64,000 nucleotides of DNA from Ramlibacter montanisoli (lineage in GTDB: Bacteria; Pseudomonadota; Gammaproteobacteria; Burkholderiales; Burkholderiaceae_C). The position numbers and the translations under genes are program-made. Positions 46,653 to 57,527 of this stretch are shown here, one piece after another. Location: contig NZ_JABFCS010000001.1 of NCBI RefSeq assembly GCF_013087525.1, positions 62,001 through 126,000 on the forward strand. Reading direction: 5' to 3'. The stretch's first letter is position 1; each line of letters opens with the position of its first letter. Below the pieces are notes generated by a model. It saw only the letters and a program-made list of their open reading frames with translations. It made no database searches and was not told the DNA's origin.

Positions 46653-47623
46653 TCAGTTGAAGGAGATGCCGCCGATGTCCCTCAACACCTGGCTCCAGCG
46701 CTGGCGGTCGCGCTGCACGATCACGGCGAAGCTTTCGCCGCTGGTGCCGGTCGCATCGAAGCCGATGGCCGCCAGCTCCGCCTTCATTGCGTCCGAGCGC
46801 AAGGCGCGCGACAGGTCGTCGGCCAGCCGGCTCGCCATCGTCCTGGGCAGCGTGCCCGGGGCGAAGATCCCGACCCAGCTGATGTAGCCATCGAGCGCCG
46901 GCAGCCCCTGCTGGCCGAAGGTGGGAACATCGGGCAGGGACGCATGGCGCGCGCTGCCCGTGATCGCCAGCGCGCGCAGCCGACCGTTCAGGAAGGGCCT
47001 CGCCGTGCCGAGGTCGCTCACGACCGCGGTCACCTGGCCCCCAGCAGGTCGGTGATGGCGGGTACGGTGCCCCTGTACGGCACATGCAGCATCTTCACGC
47101 CCGCCGCCGCGTTGACGCTTTCGCCGATCACGTGGGTCACCGAGCCGTTTCCGAACGAGCCGAAGGACACGCTTGCGGGTTGGTCGCGCGCGCGCTGGAG
47201 CAGGGCCTTCAGGTCGCCCGCGGGATCGTTCTCGCGCACCAGCAGCACGAAGGGCGTGGTGCCGATCTGGACCAGCGGTGTCAGGTCCCGGTCCTGGTCG
47301 TACGGCAGCTTGGGAAACACGTGCGGCACGATGGTGAAGGTGGAAGCGGCGGAGACGAGCAGCGGCACGCTGCCGGGCGGCGCCTTGGCCACGTAGTCGG
47401 CTGCGATGGTGCCGCCCGCACCAACCTTGTTTTCGATCACCGGCACCTGCCCCCAGCCGGCGGCCATCAGGGGGCCGAGCTTGCGCGCGATCACGTCCAG
47501 GGAACCACCGGGCGGCAGGCTGACCACCAGGCGTACCGGCGGCAGCGCGTCCGGCTGCGCAAGGACAGGCTGCGCCGCCCCCGCAAGCAGCAATGCGCAG
47601 AGCAGGGAGCTGTACAGGGCCAT
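46653..47623 (-). CDS. Bug family tripartite tricarboxylate-transporter binding protein (frame break)
   Basis: A periplasmic solute-binding protein of the TctC/Bug family, about 323 residues with a signal peptide (LLCALLLAGAAQPVLA). Family marks are VRLVVSLPPGGSLDVIARKL, VGAGGTIAADYVAKAPP, VPYRGTVPAITDLL and, in the second frame, RLRALAITGSARHASLPDVP. One C is missing at 47038-47042; restoring it joins TDLLGGQVTAVVSDLG. No TctA/TctB membrane genes are near, as usual for orphan Bug proteins. The ligand is unknown. Confidence 0.9.
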
Positions 47624-47830
47624 GGGGCATCACTCGGGTGAGGCTGCATGCTAGCGCCGATCACGCCGCCGGCACGAATACATGAGGCCCCGCCGGGGGC
47701 ACTCCTGCCACCAAGGCCATAGCGGCGGCACACGCCGAAGTCCGATGCGTCCGGCGAGCCGTGCCGCCAGACTGCTCCTGAACAGTAGCGCACGCGGTGC
47801 GCCCTGCCCGCCGCTTCATCGTCCCCTGGA

Positions 47831-48001
47831 ATGCGCATGCTGCCCGATCCTCACCGCCACCCGGACCTCGCCAGGCTGTTCGCGCCGTGGCACGCGCGTG
47901 GTTCCCGGACGCTCGCCCGCGAGTGGCCGATGGATTACGAATGGCCGCCGCGCGGGCGGAACGACTACGCCTGCGGCGGCCCGATGTCACTCCCCGCCTG
48001 A
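47831..48001 (+). CDS. Possible 56-residue hypothetical protein
   Basis: An open frame MRMLPDPHRHPDLARLFAPW with a Trp/Arg/Pro-rich continuation (REWPMDYEWPPRGRNDYACG) and a TGA 23 bases before the cytochrome P460 start. Third-position GC is high, which supports coding, but it has no recognisable family and no strong ribosome site. The rest of the gap from 47624 shows only CACCAAGGCCATAG near 47709, a weak match to the regulatory motif. Confidence 0.4.
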   Translation: MRMLPDPHRHPDLARLFAPWHARGSRTLAREWPMDYEWPPRGRNDYACGGPMSLPA

Positions 48002-48024
48002 GGCGGGACACCTGGAGAGTCTTC

Positions 48025-48601
48025 ATGCGTACGAACAAGTCGAGCCTGCTGGGTGCGGTCGCCGTGCTCGCCCTGGTCCTGCTGGCGTGGGCACTGTCCA
48101 CGGGTACCGCGTCGGCGGACCGGAAGGCCGTGGTCGATGCCAGGGGCAACATGAAAGTGCCCGAGGGCTATCGCACGTCCTACGAGTACCTCGGCACGTG
48201 GGCCGTGGCCGCGGACGATGGCAAGGGCTCCAAGCGAGCTGCACACGGTCTACGCCTCTCCGGGGACGATCGCCGCCTACCGCTCCACGGGCAAGTTCCC
48301 GAACCAGACCGTGCTGGTCAAGGAGGTCTTCGAAACGAAGACCGCGTCGCTCACGACGGGGACCGTCAACCATGCCGCGGCGGAGTCGCTCAAGGGCTGG
48401 TTCCTGATGGTCAAGGACGAGCGGGCGCAGTTCCCGGACAACAAGCTCTGGGGCGAGGGCTGGGGCTGGGCCTGGTTCGACGCCGGCGCACCCGGAAAGT
48501 CCACCTCCACCGACTACAAGTCCGATTGCCTCGCCTGCCATGTGCCGGCGAAGCAGACGGACTGGCTCTACGTGCAGGGCTATCCGCCGCTGCGGCGCTG
48601 A
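48025..48601 (+). CDS. Cytochrome P460 family c-type heme protein (frame break)
   Basis: About 191 residues, with an N-terminal signal or anchor ([20 protein letters not shown]). Cytochrome P460 marks are [20 protein letters not shown] and [20 protein letters not shown], then [11 protein letters not shown]. The C-type heme site is CLACH in [20 protein letters not shown]. An extra base (or a loss of two) near 48235 separates the two frames; correcting it joins GKGSK to [11 protein letters not shown]460 proteins handle hydroxylamine or NO in some bacteria; here the partners are methionine sulfoxide reductases, which suggests a stress role. RBS GGAG upstream. Confidence 0.88.
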
Positions 48602-48635
48602 CCCTGCCACCACCCCACCGACACAGGAGATCGAA

Positions 48636-49087
48636 ATGCCCAAGTACGGCAAGGACCCCGAGGCGATCCGCAGGTTGACGCCGGAGCAGTTCCGCATCAC
48701 GCAGCAGGCCGGCACCGAGATGCCGGGCTCCGGCGAATACGTGCACAACGAGGAGCCCGGGATCTACGTCGACGTGGTGTCCGGCGAGCCCTTGTTCGCC
48801 TCCACCGACAAGTACGACTCCGGCTCCGGCTGGCCGAGCTTCACCAGGCCGATCGAGCCCGCGTACGTGAACGAACTGCGCGACGCCAGCCACGGCATGG
48901 TCCGCACCGAGGTGCGGTCCACGCACGGCGACAGCCATCTCGGGCACGTGTTCCCCGACGGCCACGCGACCGCGGCGGCCTGCGCTACTGCATCAACTCG
49001 GCGTCGCTGCGGTTCATCCACCGCGACGAAATGGAAGCCGAGGGCTACGGCGCCTACCTGGACCAGGTGGAGGCATCCAATGGCTGA
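48636..49087 (+). CDS. msrB: Peptide-methionine (R)-S-oxide reductase (frame break)
   Basis: Repairs the R form of methionine sulfoxide. About 150 residues: [40 protein letters not shown] and [20 protein letters not shown]. The catalytic Cys is in [13 protein letters not shown]. The CxxC zinc pairs of many MsrB proteins are absent ([12 protein letters not shown] at the first site). One G is missing at 48960-48961; without it the frame runs into msrA. Corrected, the stop overlaps the msrA start by 8 bases. It lies 34 bases after the cytochrome P460 gene with an AGGAGA ribosome site. Confidence 0.92.
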
Positions 49088-49600
49088 AGAACGCGCCTTG
49101 CTGGCCGGCGGCTGCTTCTGGGGCGTGCAGCACCTGCTCCACAGGACCGAGGGCATCGTCTCCACGCGGGTCGGATACTCGGGCGGCAACACCCAGAACG
49201 CCACGTACCGGCACCACGGCTTCCACGCCGAGGCGGTGGAGATCTTCTTCGACCCGGAGCGCATCAGCTTCCGCCGGATCCTCGAGTTCTTCTTCCAGAT
49301 CCACGATCCGACCACGCGCAATCGCCAGGGCAACGACGTCGGAACCAGCTATCGCTCGGCCATCTTCTACACCAGCGAGGAACAGAAGCGCGTGGCCCAG
49401 GACACGATCGCGGACGTCGAGGCCTCGGGCCTGTGGCCCGGCAAGGTGGTGACGGAAGTGGCGCCGGCCGGCGAGTTCTGGGAAGCCGAACCCGAGCACC
49501 AGGACTACCTGCTCAAGCATCCCGACGGCTACAACTGCCATTTCGTGCGGCCCGACTGGAAACTCCCGAGACGCGCCGGGTCCCCGCGGCCCGCGCATGA
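49080..49600 (+). CDS. msrA: Peptide-methionine (S)-S-oxide reductase (frame break at end)
   Basis: Repairs the S form of methionine sulfoxide. The catalytic Cys is in [34 protein letters not shown] and [20 protein letters not shown] are classic, and the family end [13 protein letters not shown] is present. As read, no stop follows and the frame continues into the next gene. Restoring one C at 49564-49566 gives [14 protein letters not shown] and a TGA at 49598-49600, for about 173 residues, the usual length. A GGAGG site precedes the start inside msrB. Confidence 0.92.
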
Positions 49601-49622
49601 ACGCTCCCCACCTGGACCCGCA

Positions 49623-50725
49623 ATGAAAAACCTGTTCGATCCCCTGCAGGTGGGCAAGCTGCGCCTGCCCAACCGCATCGTCATGGCCCCGCTCACGCGC
49701 AACCGCGCGCCCGGTGCCATCCCCACCGCGCTGATGGCGGAGTACTACGCCCAGCGCGCCTCCGCCGGCCTCATCATCAGCGAGGCCACCTCCATCACGC
49801 ACCAGGGCCAGGGCTACGCCGACGTGCCGGGCGTCTACGGCACCGAACAGCTCGATGGCTGGAAGCACGTGACGCAGGCCGTGCACGCCCGCGGCGGCCG
49901 CATCTTCTGCCAGCTCTTTCACGTGGGCCGCATCTCGCACGTCGAACTGCAGCCGGAGGGCCGCGCGCCGGTGGCGCCCTCGGCGATCGCCGCGAAGGCC
50001 AAGACCTACCTGATCCGGGACGGCGCCGGCAGTTTCGTTGCGACGTCGGAGCCGCGCGCGCTGGATGCCGCGGAAATCCCCGGCATCGTGCGCGACTTCC
50101 GCCATGCGGCGCGCAACGCGATCGGCGCCGGCTTCGACGGCGTGGAAGTGCACGGGGCCAACGGCTACCTGCTGGACCAGTTCCTCAAGACCGGGGCCAA
50201 CCAGCGGCGCGACGACCACGGCGGCTCCATCGGAAACCGCGCGCGCTTCCTGCTGGAAGTGATGCGCGAGGTGTGCGAGGAGGTCGGCTCCGACCGCGTC
50301 GGGCTGCGGCTGTCGCCGGTGGCCACGGCCAACGACCTCGTCGACGAGGACGCGCAGCCGCTGTTCGACCATGTCGCCAGGCAGCTGGCCCCGCTGGGCC
50401 TCGCCTACCTGCACCTGGTCGAGGGTTCCCCCGGCGGGCCGCGCGAGGTGGAAGGCACGCCTTCGACTACGAGGCGATGCGGCGCGCCTGGCGCGATGCG
50501 GGTGCCACCGGCGCCTGGATGGTGAACAACGGCTACGACAAGGCGCTGGCCGCACAGGCGCTGGCGCAGGGCGCGGACCTGGTGACCTTCGGCCGGCCTT
50601 TCATCGCCAACCCGGACCTGGTAGAGAGATTGCGCCAGGACGCGCCGCTCAACGCCGTGGACTTCTCGACGCTGTACGGCGGCGGAGCGAGCGGGTACAC
50701 GGACTACCCCGCCCTGTCCGCCTGA
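49623..50725 (+). CDS. Old Yellow Enzyme family FMN ene-reductase (frame break)
   Basis: About 367 residues, NemA/OYE type: an NADPH-dependent flavoprotein that reduces activated C=C bonds, nitro compounds or maleimides. Marks are [20 protein letters not shown], the HVGRISH segment, [33 protein letters not shown] and, in the second frame, [20 protein letters not shown]. One C is missing at 50460-50461; restoring it joins [17 protein letters not shown]. Probably in one operon with cytochrome P460 and msrBA, an electrophile or redox-stress grouping. Confidence 0.92.
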
Positions 50726-50762
50726 CCCGCCCCCTCGCCCCCAACCGAACAGGACCTTTGCC

Positions 50763-51716
50763 ATGAAAATGAAACTCGCCCTTCCTGCGCTCGTCGCCGC
50801 CCTTCTCGCGATCACGGCGCCTGCGCACGCGCAGGGGTCCTCCGCTGCGCCGGAGCCGGCCAAGCGCCGCTCGGCCACGGACGCGCAGGACCAGGTGCGT
50901 CTGACGCGCGTCACGGCGGAGTATTGGCGCGTCACCTTCCACAACCCTCCGTTCAACATCTACGGCCCGAACACGATGCCGCAGCTGAACAAGGTGGTGA
51001 CGGCGATGGAGACCGACCCGCACGTGAAGGTGGTGGTCTTCGACAGCGACGTCCCGGGCTTCTTCCTGACGCACTACGACTTCGTGCCGCCGCTGACCGA
51101 CACCACCCGCCTGCCGCCGGGGCCCACCGGGCTGCCGCAGCTGCCCGACATGCTGGTGCGGCTCAGCAAGGCGCCCGTGGTGTCGATCGCGTCGATCCGC
51201 GGGCGCGCCACCGGCGTCGGCAGCGAGCTGGCGCTGGCCGCCGACATGCGCTTCGCCAGCCGCGAGAAGGCCATGCTCTCGCAGTTCGAGATCGGTGCCG
51301 GCTTCGTGCCCGGCGGCGGCCCCATGGCGCGCCTGCCGCGACTGATGGGACGCGGCCGTGCGCTGGAAGTGCTGATGACGGGCAGCTACGTCGACGGCGA
51401 ACTCGCCGAGCGCTACGGCTACGTCAATCGCGCGCTGCCCGACGCCCGTCTCGACGGCTTCGTCGACACCCTGGCGCGCCGCATCGCCGGCTTCGACAAG
51501 CAGGCGATCGCCGACATCAAGCGGCTGGTCGATGCCAGCAGCCTGCCGACCAACGATCAGATGGCAGCCGAGTGGGAAGCCTTCCTGGCATCCGTGCAGC
51601 GCCCGGCCGCGCAGCAGCGCATCGGCAAGCTGATGGAGCAGGGACTGCAGATCAACCCCGACCTCGAGAAGCGCCTGGACGACTACACGGGCAGGCTGGG
51701 CGGGCGCTCGAAGTGA
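50763..51716 (+). CDS. Exported crotonase-fold protein
   Basis: A 317-residue enoyl-CoA hydratase/isomerase-like protein with a clear Sec signal peptide (MKMKLALPALVAALLAITAP then AHA). Crotonase features are RVTFHNPPFNIYGPNTMPQL, VVVFDSDVPGFFLTHYDF, the oxyanion region SIRGRATGVGSELALAADM and IGAGFVPGGGPMARLPRLMG. The Glu of true hydratases at the second glycine-rich loop is not evident, so activity is uncertain. CoA substrates are cytoplasmic, so an exported crotonase is odd. It follows the OYE gene by 37 bases. Confidence 0.85.
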   Translation: MKMKLALPALVAALLAITAPAHAQGSSAAPEPAKRRSATDAQDQVRLTRVTAEYWRVTFHNPPFNIYGPNTMPQLNKVVTAMETDPHVKVVVFDSDVPGFFLTHYDFVPPLTDTTRLPPGPTGLPQLPDMLVRLSKAPVVSIASIRGRATGVGSELALAADMRFASREKAMLSQFEIGAGFVPGGGPMARLPRLMGRGRALEVLMTGSYVDGELAERYGYVNRALPDARLDGFVDTLARRIAGFDKQAIADIKRLVDASSLPTNDQMAAEWEAFLASVQRPAAQQRIGKLMEQGLQINPDLEKRLDDYTGRLGGRSK

Positions 51717-51777
51717 TGGACCCAGGCGCCGCCGCAGCCGGCAAGTGAGCAGCCCGGCCGGCGCTGCAATCCCGTGA

Positions 51778-51802
51778 CGGGAGTGGGGAACGCGCACTCC
51801 CG
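51778..51802. promoter_or_regulatory. Inverted repeat ahead of the DedA-rhodanese gene
   Basis: CGGGAGTG and CACTCCCG form a perfect 8-base inverted repeat with a 9-base spacer, followed at once by ATAATCTG, a possible -10. It could be an operator, or a T-less terminator of the crotonase gene. Confidence 0.4.
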
Positions 51803-51832
51803 ATAATCTGTGGACCCAAGGAGCCGCCGACC

Positions 51833-52846
51833 ATGACCGATGCCGCCCTCCTGTTCCATCACTACGGCGTGCTGGGCATCGTGCTCATCGTGTTCGCCAA
51901 GCGGATGGGCGTGCCCGTGCCCGCCATGCCCTTCCTCCTGCTGGCCGGCGCGCGGGGAGCGGACACCGCCTTCGCCCTGCATGCGGTGCTCGGCGCCTGC
52001 GCCGCCGCGGTGGCGGCCGACGGTGCGTGGTTCATCGCGGGCCGCCGCTTCGGGCGCGGCATGCTCGCGCTGGTGTGCAGGATCTCGATCGCGCCCGACA
52101 CCTGCATCCGCAGGAGCGAGGTCTCCTTTGCGCGGCGCGGCGCCGCGACCGTGCTGCTGGCCAAGTTCATTCCCGGCGTCGCCGGCCTGGCGCCCCCGCT
52201 GGCGGGAGCCCTCGGCATGTCGGCCGTGCGATTCACGGGGCTCAACTCCGCGGGCACGCTGCTGTGGGTCGGCGGCGGGGTCGCCGCCGGCATGCTGCTG
52301 CACCGGCAGGTCATGCAGGTCGTCACGGCCTTGCAGGACCTGGGGAGCCTGGCGCTGCCGGTCGTGGTCGTCGCCGTCGGTGCCTACCTCGGGTGGTTGT
52401 CCCTGCGCCGCCGCATGATGACGCGCGCCGCCACGCGAACGCCGCGGATCGCGCCGCAGCAGGTGGCGGAGAAGATGGCCCGCGGAGAGCGCCTGCTGCT
52501 CGTGGACGTGCGCGGCCCGGAACCGGCCCTGGAGCAGAGGATCCCGGGAGCCGTTCACGCCTTCCTCGACGACCAGGTGGATGCATCCATCCCCGCGGAC
52601 GCGGGCGTGCAGCTGGTGGTCTATTGCGACTGCCCGAGCGACGTCTCCGCCGCGCGCGTGGCCACGCGGCTGCGCAAGCGGGGCCTGCGGCCGCTCGTGC
52701 TCGCGGGCGGATTCCCCGCCTGGCAGGCTGCGGGCCTGCCGGTGGAACCCGCGCCGCACGCGGCGCCTGCGGCTGGAGCGCAGGCCATCGTCACGCATCC
52801 TGCCGCAGGTACGCCGCCTGTTCGGGAAGCCGCAGGCTCACCATGA
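51833..52846 (+). CDS. DedA-rhodanese fusion protein
   Basis: A 337-residue protein. Residues 1-205 are a DedA/VTT membrane domain with several helices and the conserved [20 protein letters not shown] stretch. Residues about 215-310 are a rhodanese domain ([20 protein letters not shown]) whose active-site loop is [16 protein letters not shown], with a Cys at the catalytic position. DedA proteins move lipids or maintain proton-motive force; rhodaneses carry sulfane sulfur. The fusion is found in some Burkholderiales. Its tail overlaps the convergent MHS gene by 56 bases. Confidence 0.9.
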   Translation: MTDAALLFHHYGVLGIVLIVFAKRMGVPVPAMPFLLLAGARGADTAFALHAVLGACAAAVAADGAWFIAGRRFGRGMLALVCRISIAPDTCIRRSEVSFARRGAATVLLAKFIPGVAGLAPPLAGALGMSAVRFTGLNSAGTLLWVGGGVAAGMLLHRQVMQVVTALQDLGSLALPVVVVAVGAYLGWLSLRRRMMTRAATRTPRIAPQQVAEKMARGERLLLVDVRGPEPALEQRIPGAVHAFLDDQVDASIPADAGVQLVVYCDCPSDVSAARVATRLRKRGLRPLVLAGGFPAWQAAGLPVEPAPHAAPAAGAQAIVTHPAAGTPPVREAAGSP

Positions 52847-54101
52847 ACACGACGGCCATCATGGCCGTCACGTACCAGTAGAACGCCGACTCGTGTCCCG
52901 CGGACTTCAGTCCGAGCGCCACGTACTCCGCCGACCCGCCGAAGATCGCATTGGCGATCGCATAGGAGAGCCCCACGCCGAGGGCGCGGACGTTCGCCGG
53001 GAACAGTTCGGCCTTGACGATGCCGCTGATGGACGTGTAGAGGCTCACGATGGTCAGCGCCGCCAGGATTAACGCGGCCTGCGCGTACGGGCTGTCCACC
53101 GATTCGAGCGCGCTGAAGATGGGGACGGTCGCCAGGGTCCCGAGGGCGCCGAACAGCAGCATGCTCCTGCGCCGGCCGATGCGGTCGGACAGCGCGCCGA
53201 AGAGCGGCTGCATGCACATGTAGAGGAACAGGCAGGCGGTCATGACGCCGCTGGCGGCCTTGATCGAGAGGCCCGCGGAGTTGACCAGGTACTTCTGCAT
53301 GTAGGTGGTGAACGTGTAGAAGATCAAGGAGCCGCCGGCGGTGTACCCGAGCACCGTGAGGAACGCCGAGCGGTGCCGCCCCAGCAGCTCCCTGACCTGC
53401 CCCGCGTTGCCGGCACCGCGTGATTCCGCCGTGGACGTCTCGTGCAGCGTGCGCCGCAACACGAGGGCCACGACCGCGCCCACGGCCCCGATGAAGAAGG
53501 GGATGCGCCATCCCCAGCGCCGCAGCTCGCCGTCGTCCAGCAGCTGTTGCAGGACGACGATCACCAGCACGGCGGCGAGCTGGCCGCCGATCAGCGTGAC
53601 GTACTGGAAGGAGGAGTAGAAGCCGCGCCGGCCGCTCAGCGCCACCTCGCTCATGTAGGTGGCGGTGGTGCCGTATTCGCCGCCGACCGACAGGCCCTGC
53701 AGCAGCCGGGCGACCAGCAGCAGGCCGGGAGCCCATGCGCCGATGGCGGCGTACGAGGGCAGGCAGGCGATCATGAGCGAGCCGCCGCACATCAGCAGCA
53801 CCGAGATCAGCATGGAGGCCTTGCGGCCGCGCCGGTCGGCGATGCGGCCGAACAGCCAGCCGCCGATGGGGCGCATGAGGAATCCGGCGGCGAACACTCC
53901 CGCGGTCATCAGCAGCTGCGCGGTCGGATCCGACGCCGGAAAGAAGACGGGCGCGAAGTAGATGGCGCAGAACGCGTACACGTAGAAGTCGAACCATTCG
54001 ACCAGGTTGCCCGAGGATGCCGCGACGATGGCGGTGATGCGCTTGCGCTTCTCCGCGGCAGAGTAGGCGGGGATGGGGTGGTCGGCGGCGACGGGGCTCA
54101 T
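52791..54101 (-). CDS. MHS-family MFS permease (KgtP/ProP-like)
   Basis: A 436-residue, 12-helix metabolite:proton symporter. The start [20 protein letters not shown] leads to [20 protein letters not shown], a hallmark of the family. The loop 2-3 motif [20 protein letters not shown] and [20 protein letters not shown] are also clear. Such proteins import alpha-ketoglutarate, citrate, shikimate or proline betaine; the substrate cannot be assigned. The frame is intact. The upstream gap to nuoE carries one copy of the regulatory motif facing this gene. Confidence 0.93.
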   Translation of the reverse strand: MSPVAADHPIPAYSAAEKRKRITAIVAASSGNLVEWFDFYVYAFCAIYFAPVFFPASDPTAQLLMTAGVFAAGFLMRPIGGWLFGRIADRRGRKASMLISVLLMCGGSLMIACLPSYAAIGAWAPGLLLVARLLQGLSVGGEYGTTATYMSEVALSGRRGFYSSFQYVTLIGGQLAAVLVIVVLQQLLDDGELRRWGWRIPFFIGAVGAVVALVLRRTLHETSTAESRGAGNAGQVRELLGRHRSAFLTVLGYTAGGSLIFYTFTTYMQKYLVNSAGLSIKAASGVMTACLFLYMCMQPLFGALSDRIGRRRSMLLFGALGTLATVPIFSALESVDSPYAQAALILAALTIVSLYTSISGIVKAELFPANVRALGVGLSYAIANAIFGGSAEYVALGLKSAGHESAFYWYVTAMMAVVFMVSLRLPEQAAYLRQDA

Positions 54102-54199
54102 CTCCTGCCTCCGCTTCGGGCAATGGTCGTCATGGGGCGCTCCTGTCCTGGTGGGGAAAGGCCTCCATCAGAGTCAAAGGCGCGCGCCGAATCCATCGG

Positions 54200-54226
54200 A
54201 CCTTGGTGTCGGTCGGCCTCGGTGCC
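54200..54226 (-). promoter_or_regulatory. CGAYACCAAGGT-type site between the MHS permease and nuoE
   Basis: ACCTTGGTGTCGGTCGG is identical over 17 bases to the minus strand of the half-site at 46144-46160 next to the kinase. The intact half-site faces the MHS permease, 99 bases before its start; a weak second half (GTGCCAGGT) lies to the right. Confidence 0.55.
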
Positions 54227-54340
54227 AGGTGCGACTCGTTCTTCCGGCGGGTGGGCGGGCATGCCGTCGTCGCATTGTCCGGAGATGCCGCGGATGCGAA
54301 CGTGCAGCGCGGTGGCCCTTGCCACCGGGAAGGCCGCGCC

Positions 54341-54885
54341 ATGACACCGGACACGATGAACGCCCGCTTCGCCCGCGAAGTCGCCAAGTACCCCGCCGAC
54401 CAGAAGCAGTCCGCCGTGATGGCCTGCCTGGCGATCGTGCAGCAGGAGCAGGGCTTCGTCAGCAAGGACAGCGAGAACGAGATCGCCGCCTGCCTCGGCA
54501 TGGCCCCCATTGCGGTGCACGAGGTCACGACCTTCTACAACATGTACAACCAGCAGAAGGTCGGCAAGTACAAGCTGAACGTCTGCACCAACCTGCCGTG
54601 CCAGCTGCGTGACGGCATGAAGGCGCTGCAGCACCTGGAGATGCGCCTGGGCATCGGGATGGGCGAGTCCACGCCCGACGGCCTGTTCACGCTGCAGCAA
54701 AGCGAGTGCCTGGGCGCCTGCGCCGACTCGCCGGTACTGCTGGTGAACGACCGCACCATGTGCAGCTTCATGAGCACCGACAAGCTCGACCAGATGATCG
54801 ACGGCCTGCGCAAGGCGGAGGGCGTGTCGACCGCCGCACGGCCGCCCGAAGGCGGTGCTGCCGCAGTGCGCCGCACGGAGGCTTC

Positions 54886-54889
<4 letters not shown>
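54341..54889 (+). CDS. nuoE: NADH dehydrogenase NuoE-type [2Fe-2S] subunit
   Basis: A 182-residue thioredoxin-fold subunit with one [2Fe-2S] cluster. The cluster cysteines are in [13 protein letters not shown] and [15 protein letters not shown]. The N-terminal helices ([20 protein letters not shown]) and [20 protein letters not shown] match betaproteobacterial NuoE closely. The rest of the nuo operon is not present here: nuoF follows (ATGA overlap) and then an RND operon begins. It is therefore either a second nuoEF copy or part of another NAD-linked enzyme. The Ala/Pro-rich tail after residue 155 is longer than usual. Confidence 0.9.
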
Positions 54890-56230
<1,341 letters not shown>

Positions 56231-56281
56231 TGGTCCGCGGCCGCGCCCTGTTGTGAACTCGATCGATCAAAGGAGATACCG

Positions 56282-57511
56282 ATGTCAATCTTGCAAGCGG
56301 CCTTCCGGCGCGGCGCGTTCAGGATGGGCCTTGCGCTCACGACCCTCGCCGCCATTGCCGTCGCGGTCTTCATCGCGACGTCGGAGGGCGACGTGACCGC
56401 CTCCGAGCGGCCTGCGCCCCCGCCGGCGGTACCGGTGTCGGTCGCGACGGTCGTGCAGGCGGAAGTCGCCGCCTGGGACGAGTTCTCCGGCCGGCTCGAG
56501 GCCGTCGAGCAGGTGGACGTGCGTTCCCGCGTCTCGGGCGCGGTGCAGAGCGTCCATTTCCGCGAAGGCGCCCTGGTGCGTGCCGGCGACCTGCTGGTCA
56601 CCATCGACCCGGCGCCCTACGCGGCGGAGGTGGAGAGGGCGCAGGCGCAGGTGGCCGCCGCCGACGCGCGCCTCATGAACCGGCGCAGCGAGCAGCAGCG
56701 CGCCGAGCGCCTCTGGCGGGAGGACGCCATCGCGCAACGGGAGCTGGACGAGCGCAACGACGGCATGCACGAGGCGGAAGCCAACCTGCGTGCCGCCCAG
56801 GCGGCGCTGACGTCCGCGCGCCTGAACCTGGGCTACACCCAGGTGCGCGCACCGATCGCCGGGCGCATCGGCAAGTTCGAGGTGACCGCGGGCAACCTGG
56901 TGGCGGCCGGCCCGGGCGCGCCCGTGCTCACCACGCTCGTCTCCGTGCACCCGATCTATGCGAGCTTCGACGCCGACGAGCAGGTCATCGTGCGGGCGCT
57001 GCGCGACGTCCCGGGCGTCGATGGCGACCGGACACAGATCGACCGGATCCCGGTGCGCATGGGCACCGTGGTCACCGACGGAACACCCCACGAAGGCCGG
57101 CTGCAGCTCATCGACAACAAGGTCGACACCCGCAGCGGCACGGTGCGCGTGCGCGCCCGCTTCGACAATCCCCAGGGCGTGCTCATTCCCGGCCAGTTCG
57201 CCCGCATCCACCTGGGCAAGGCGAAGGCGAGCCGGGCGCTGCTGGTCTCGGAACGCGCGGTGGGGACGGACCAGGACAAGAAATTCGTGCTGGTCGTCGG
57301 AGCCGACGACAAGGTGGCCTACCGCGAGGTGACGCTCGGCGCCGCCGTCGACGGCCTGCGCATCGTCACCAGGGGCCTGAAGGCGGACGAACGCATCGTC
57401 GTCAACGGCGTGCAGCGCGTGCGCCCCGGCACGCTGGTGCAGCCGCAGCAGGTGCCGATGGAGGCGCAGGCGGGTGCGGCCGAGCGCACGGCCGCGGCCC
57501 AGCGGTCCTGA
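56282..57511 (+). CDS. RND efflux periplasmic adaptor (MexE-like)
   Basis: A 409-residue membrane-fusion protein. An N-terminal anchor (MGLALTTLAAIAVAVFIATS) leads into the lipoyl and hairpin parts (EAVEQVDVRSRVSGAVQSVH, GDLLVTIDPAPYAAEVERAQ, a coiled-coil to about residue 170), RAPIAGRIGKFEVTAGNLV, and the beta-barrel domain ending GVQRVRPGTLVQPQQVPM. It links the inner-membrane pump to the outer-membrane channel encoded downstream. It starts the operon, with the AGGAGA ribosome site and the motif at 56200 ahead. Confidence 0.94.
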   Translation: MSILQAAFRRGAFRMGLALTTLAAIAVAVFIATSEGDVTASERPAPPPAVPVSVATVVQAEVAAWDEFSGRLEAVEQVDVRSRVSGAVQSVHFREGALVRAGDLLVTIDPAPYAAEVERAQAQVAAADARLMNRRSEQQRAERLWREDAIAQRELDERNDGMHEAEANLRAAQAALTSARLNLGYTQVRAPIAGRIGKFEVTAGNLVAAGPGAPVLTTLVSVHPIYASFDADEQVIVRALRDVPGVDGDRTQIDRIPVRMGTVVTDGTPHEGRLQLIDNKVDTRSGTVRVRARFDNPQGVLIPGQFARIHLGKAKASRALLVSERAVGTDQDKKFVLVVGADDKVAYREVTLGAAVDGLRIVTRGLKADERIVVNGVQRVRPGTLVQPQQVPMEAQAGAAERTAAAQRS

Positions 57512-57527
57512 GAACGGCGGAGCCCCC

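Noticed and set aside
48540..50525. A continuous reading frame joining MsrB, MsrA and the Old Yellow Enzyme, suggesting a novel fusion enzyme
   Set aside because: Restoring single bases at 48960 and 49565 yields normal family C-termini with stops, an 8-base msrB/msrA overlap and normal protein lengths. The open frame is a by-product of the indels.
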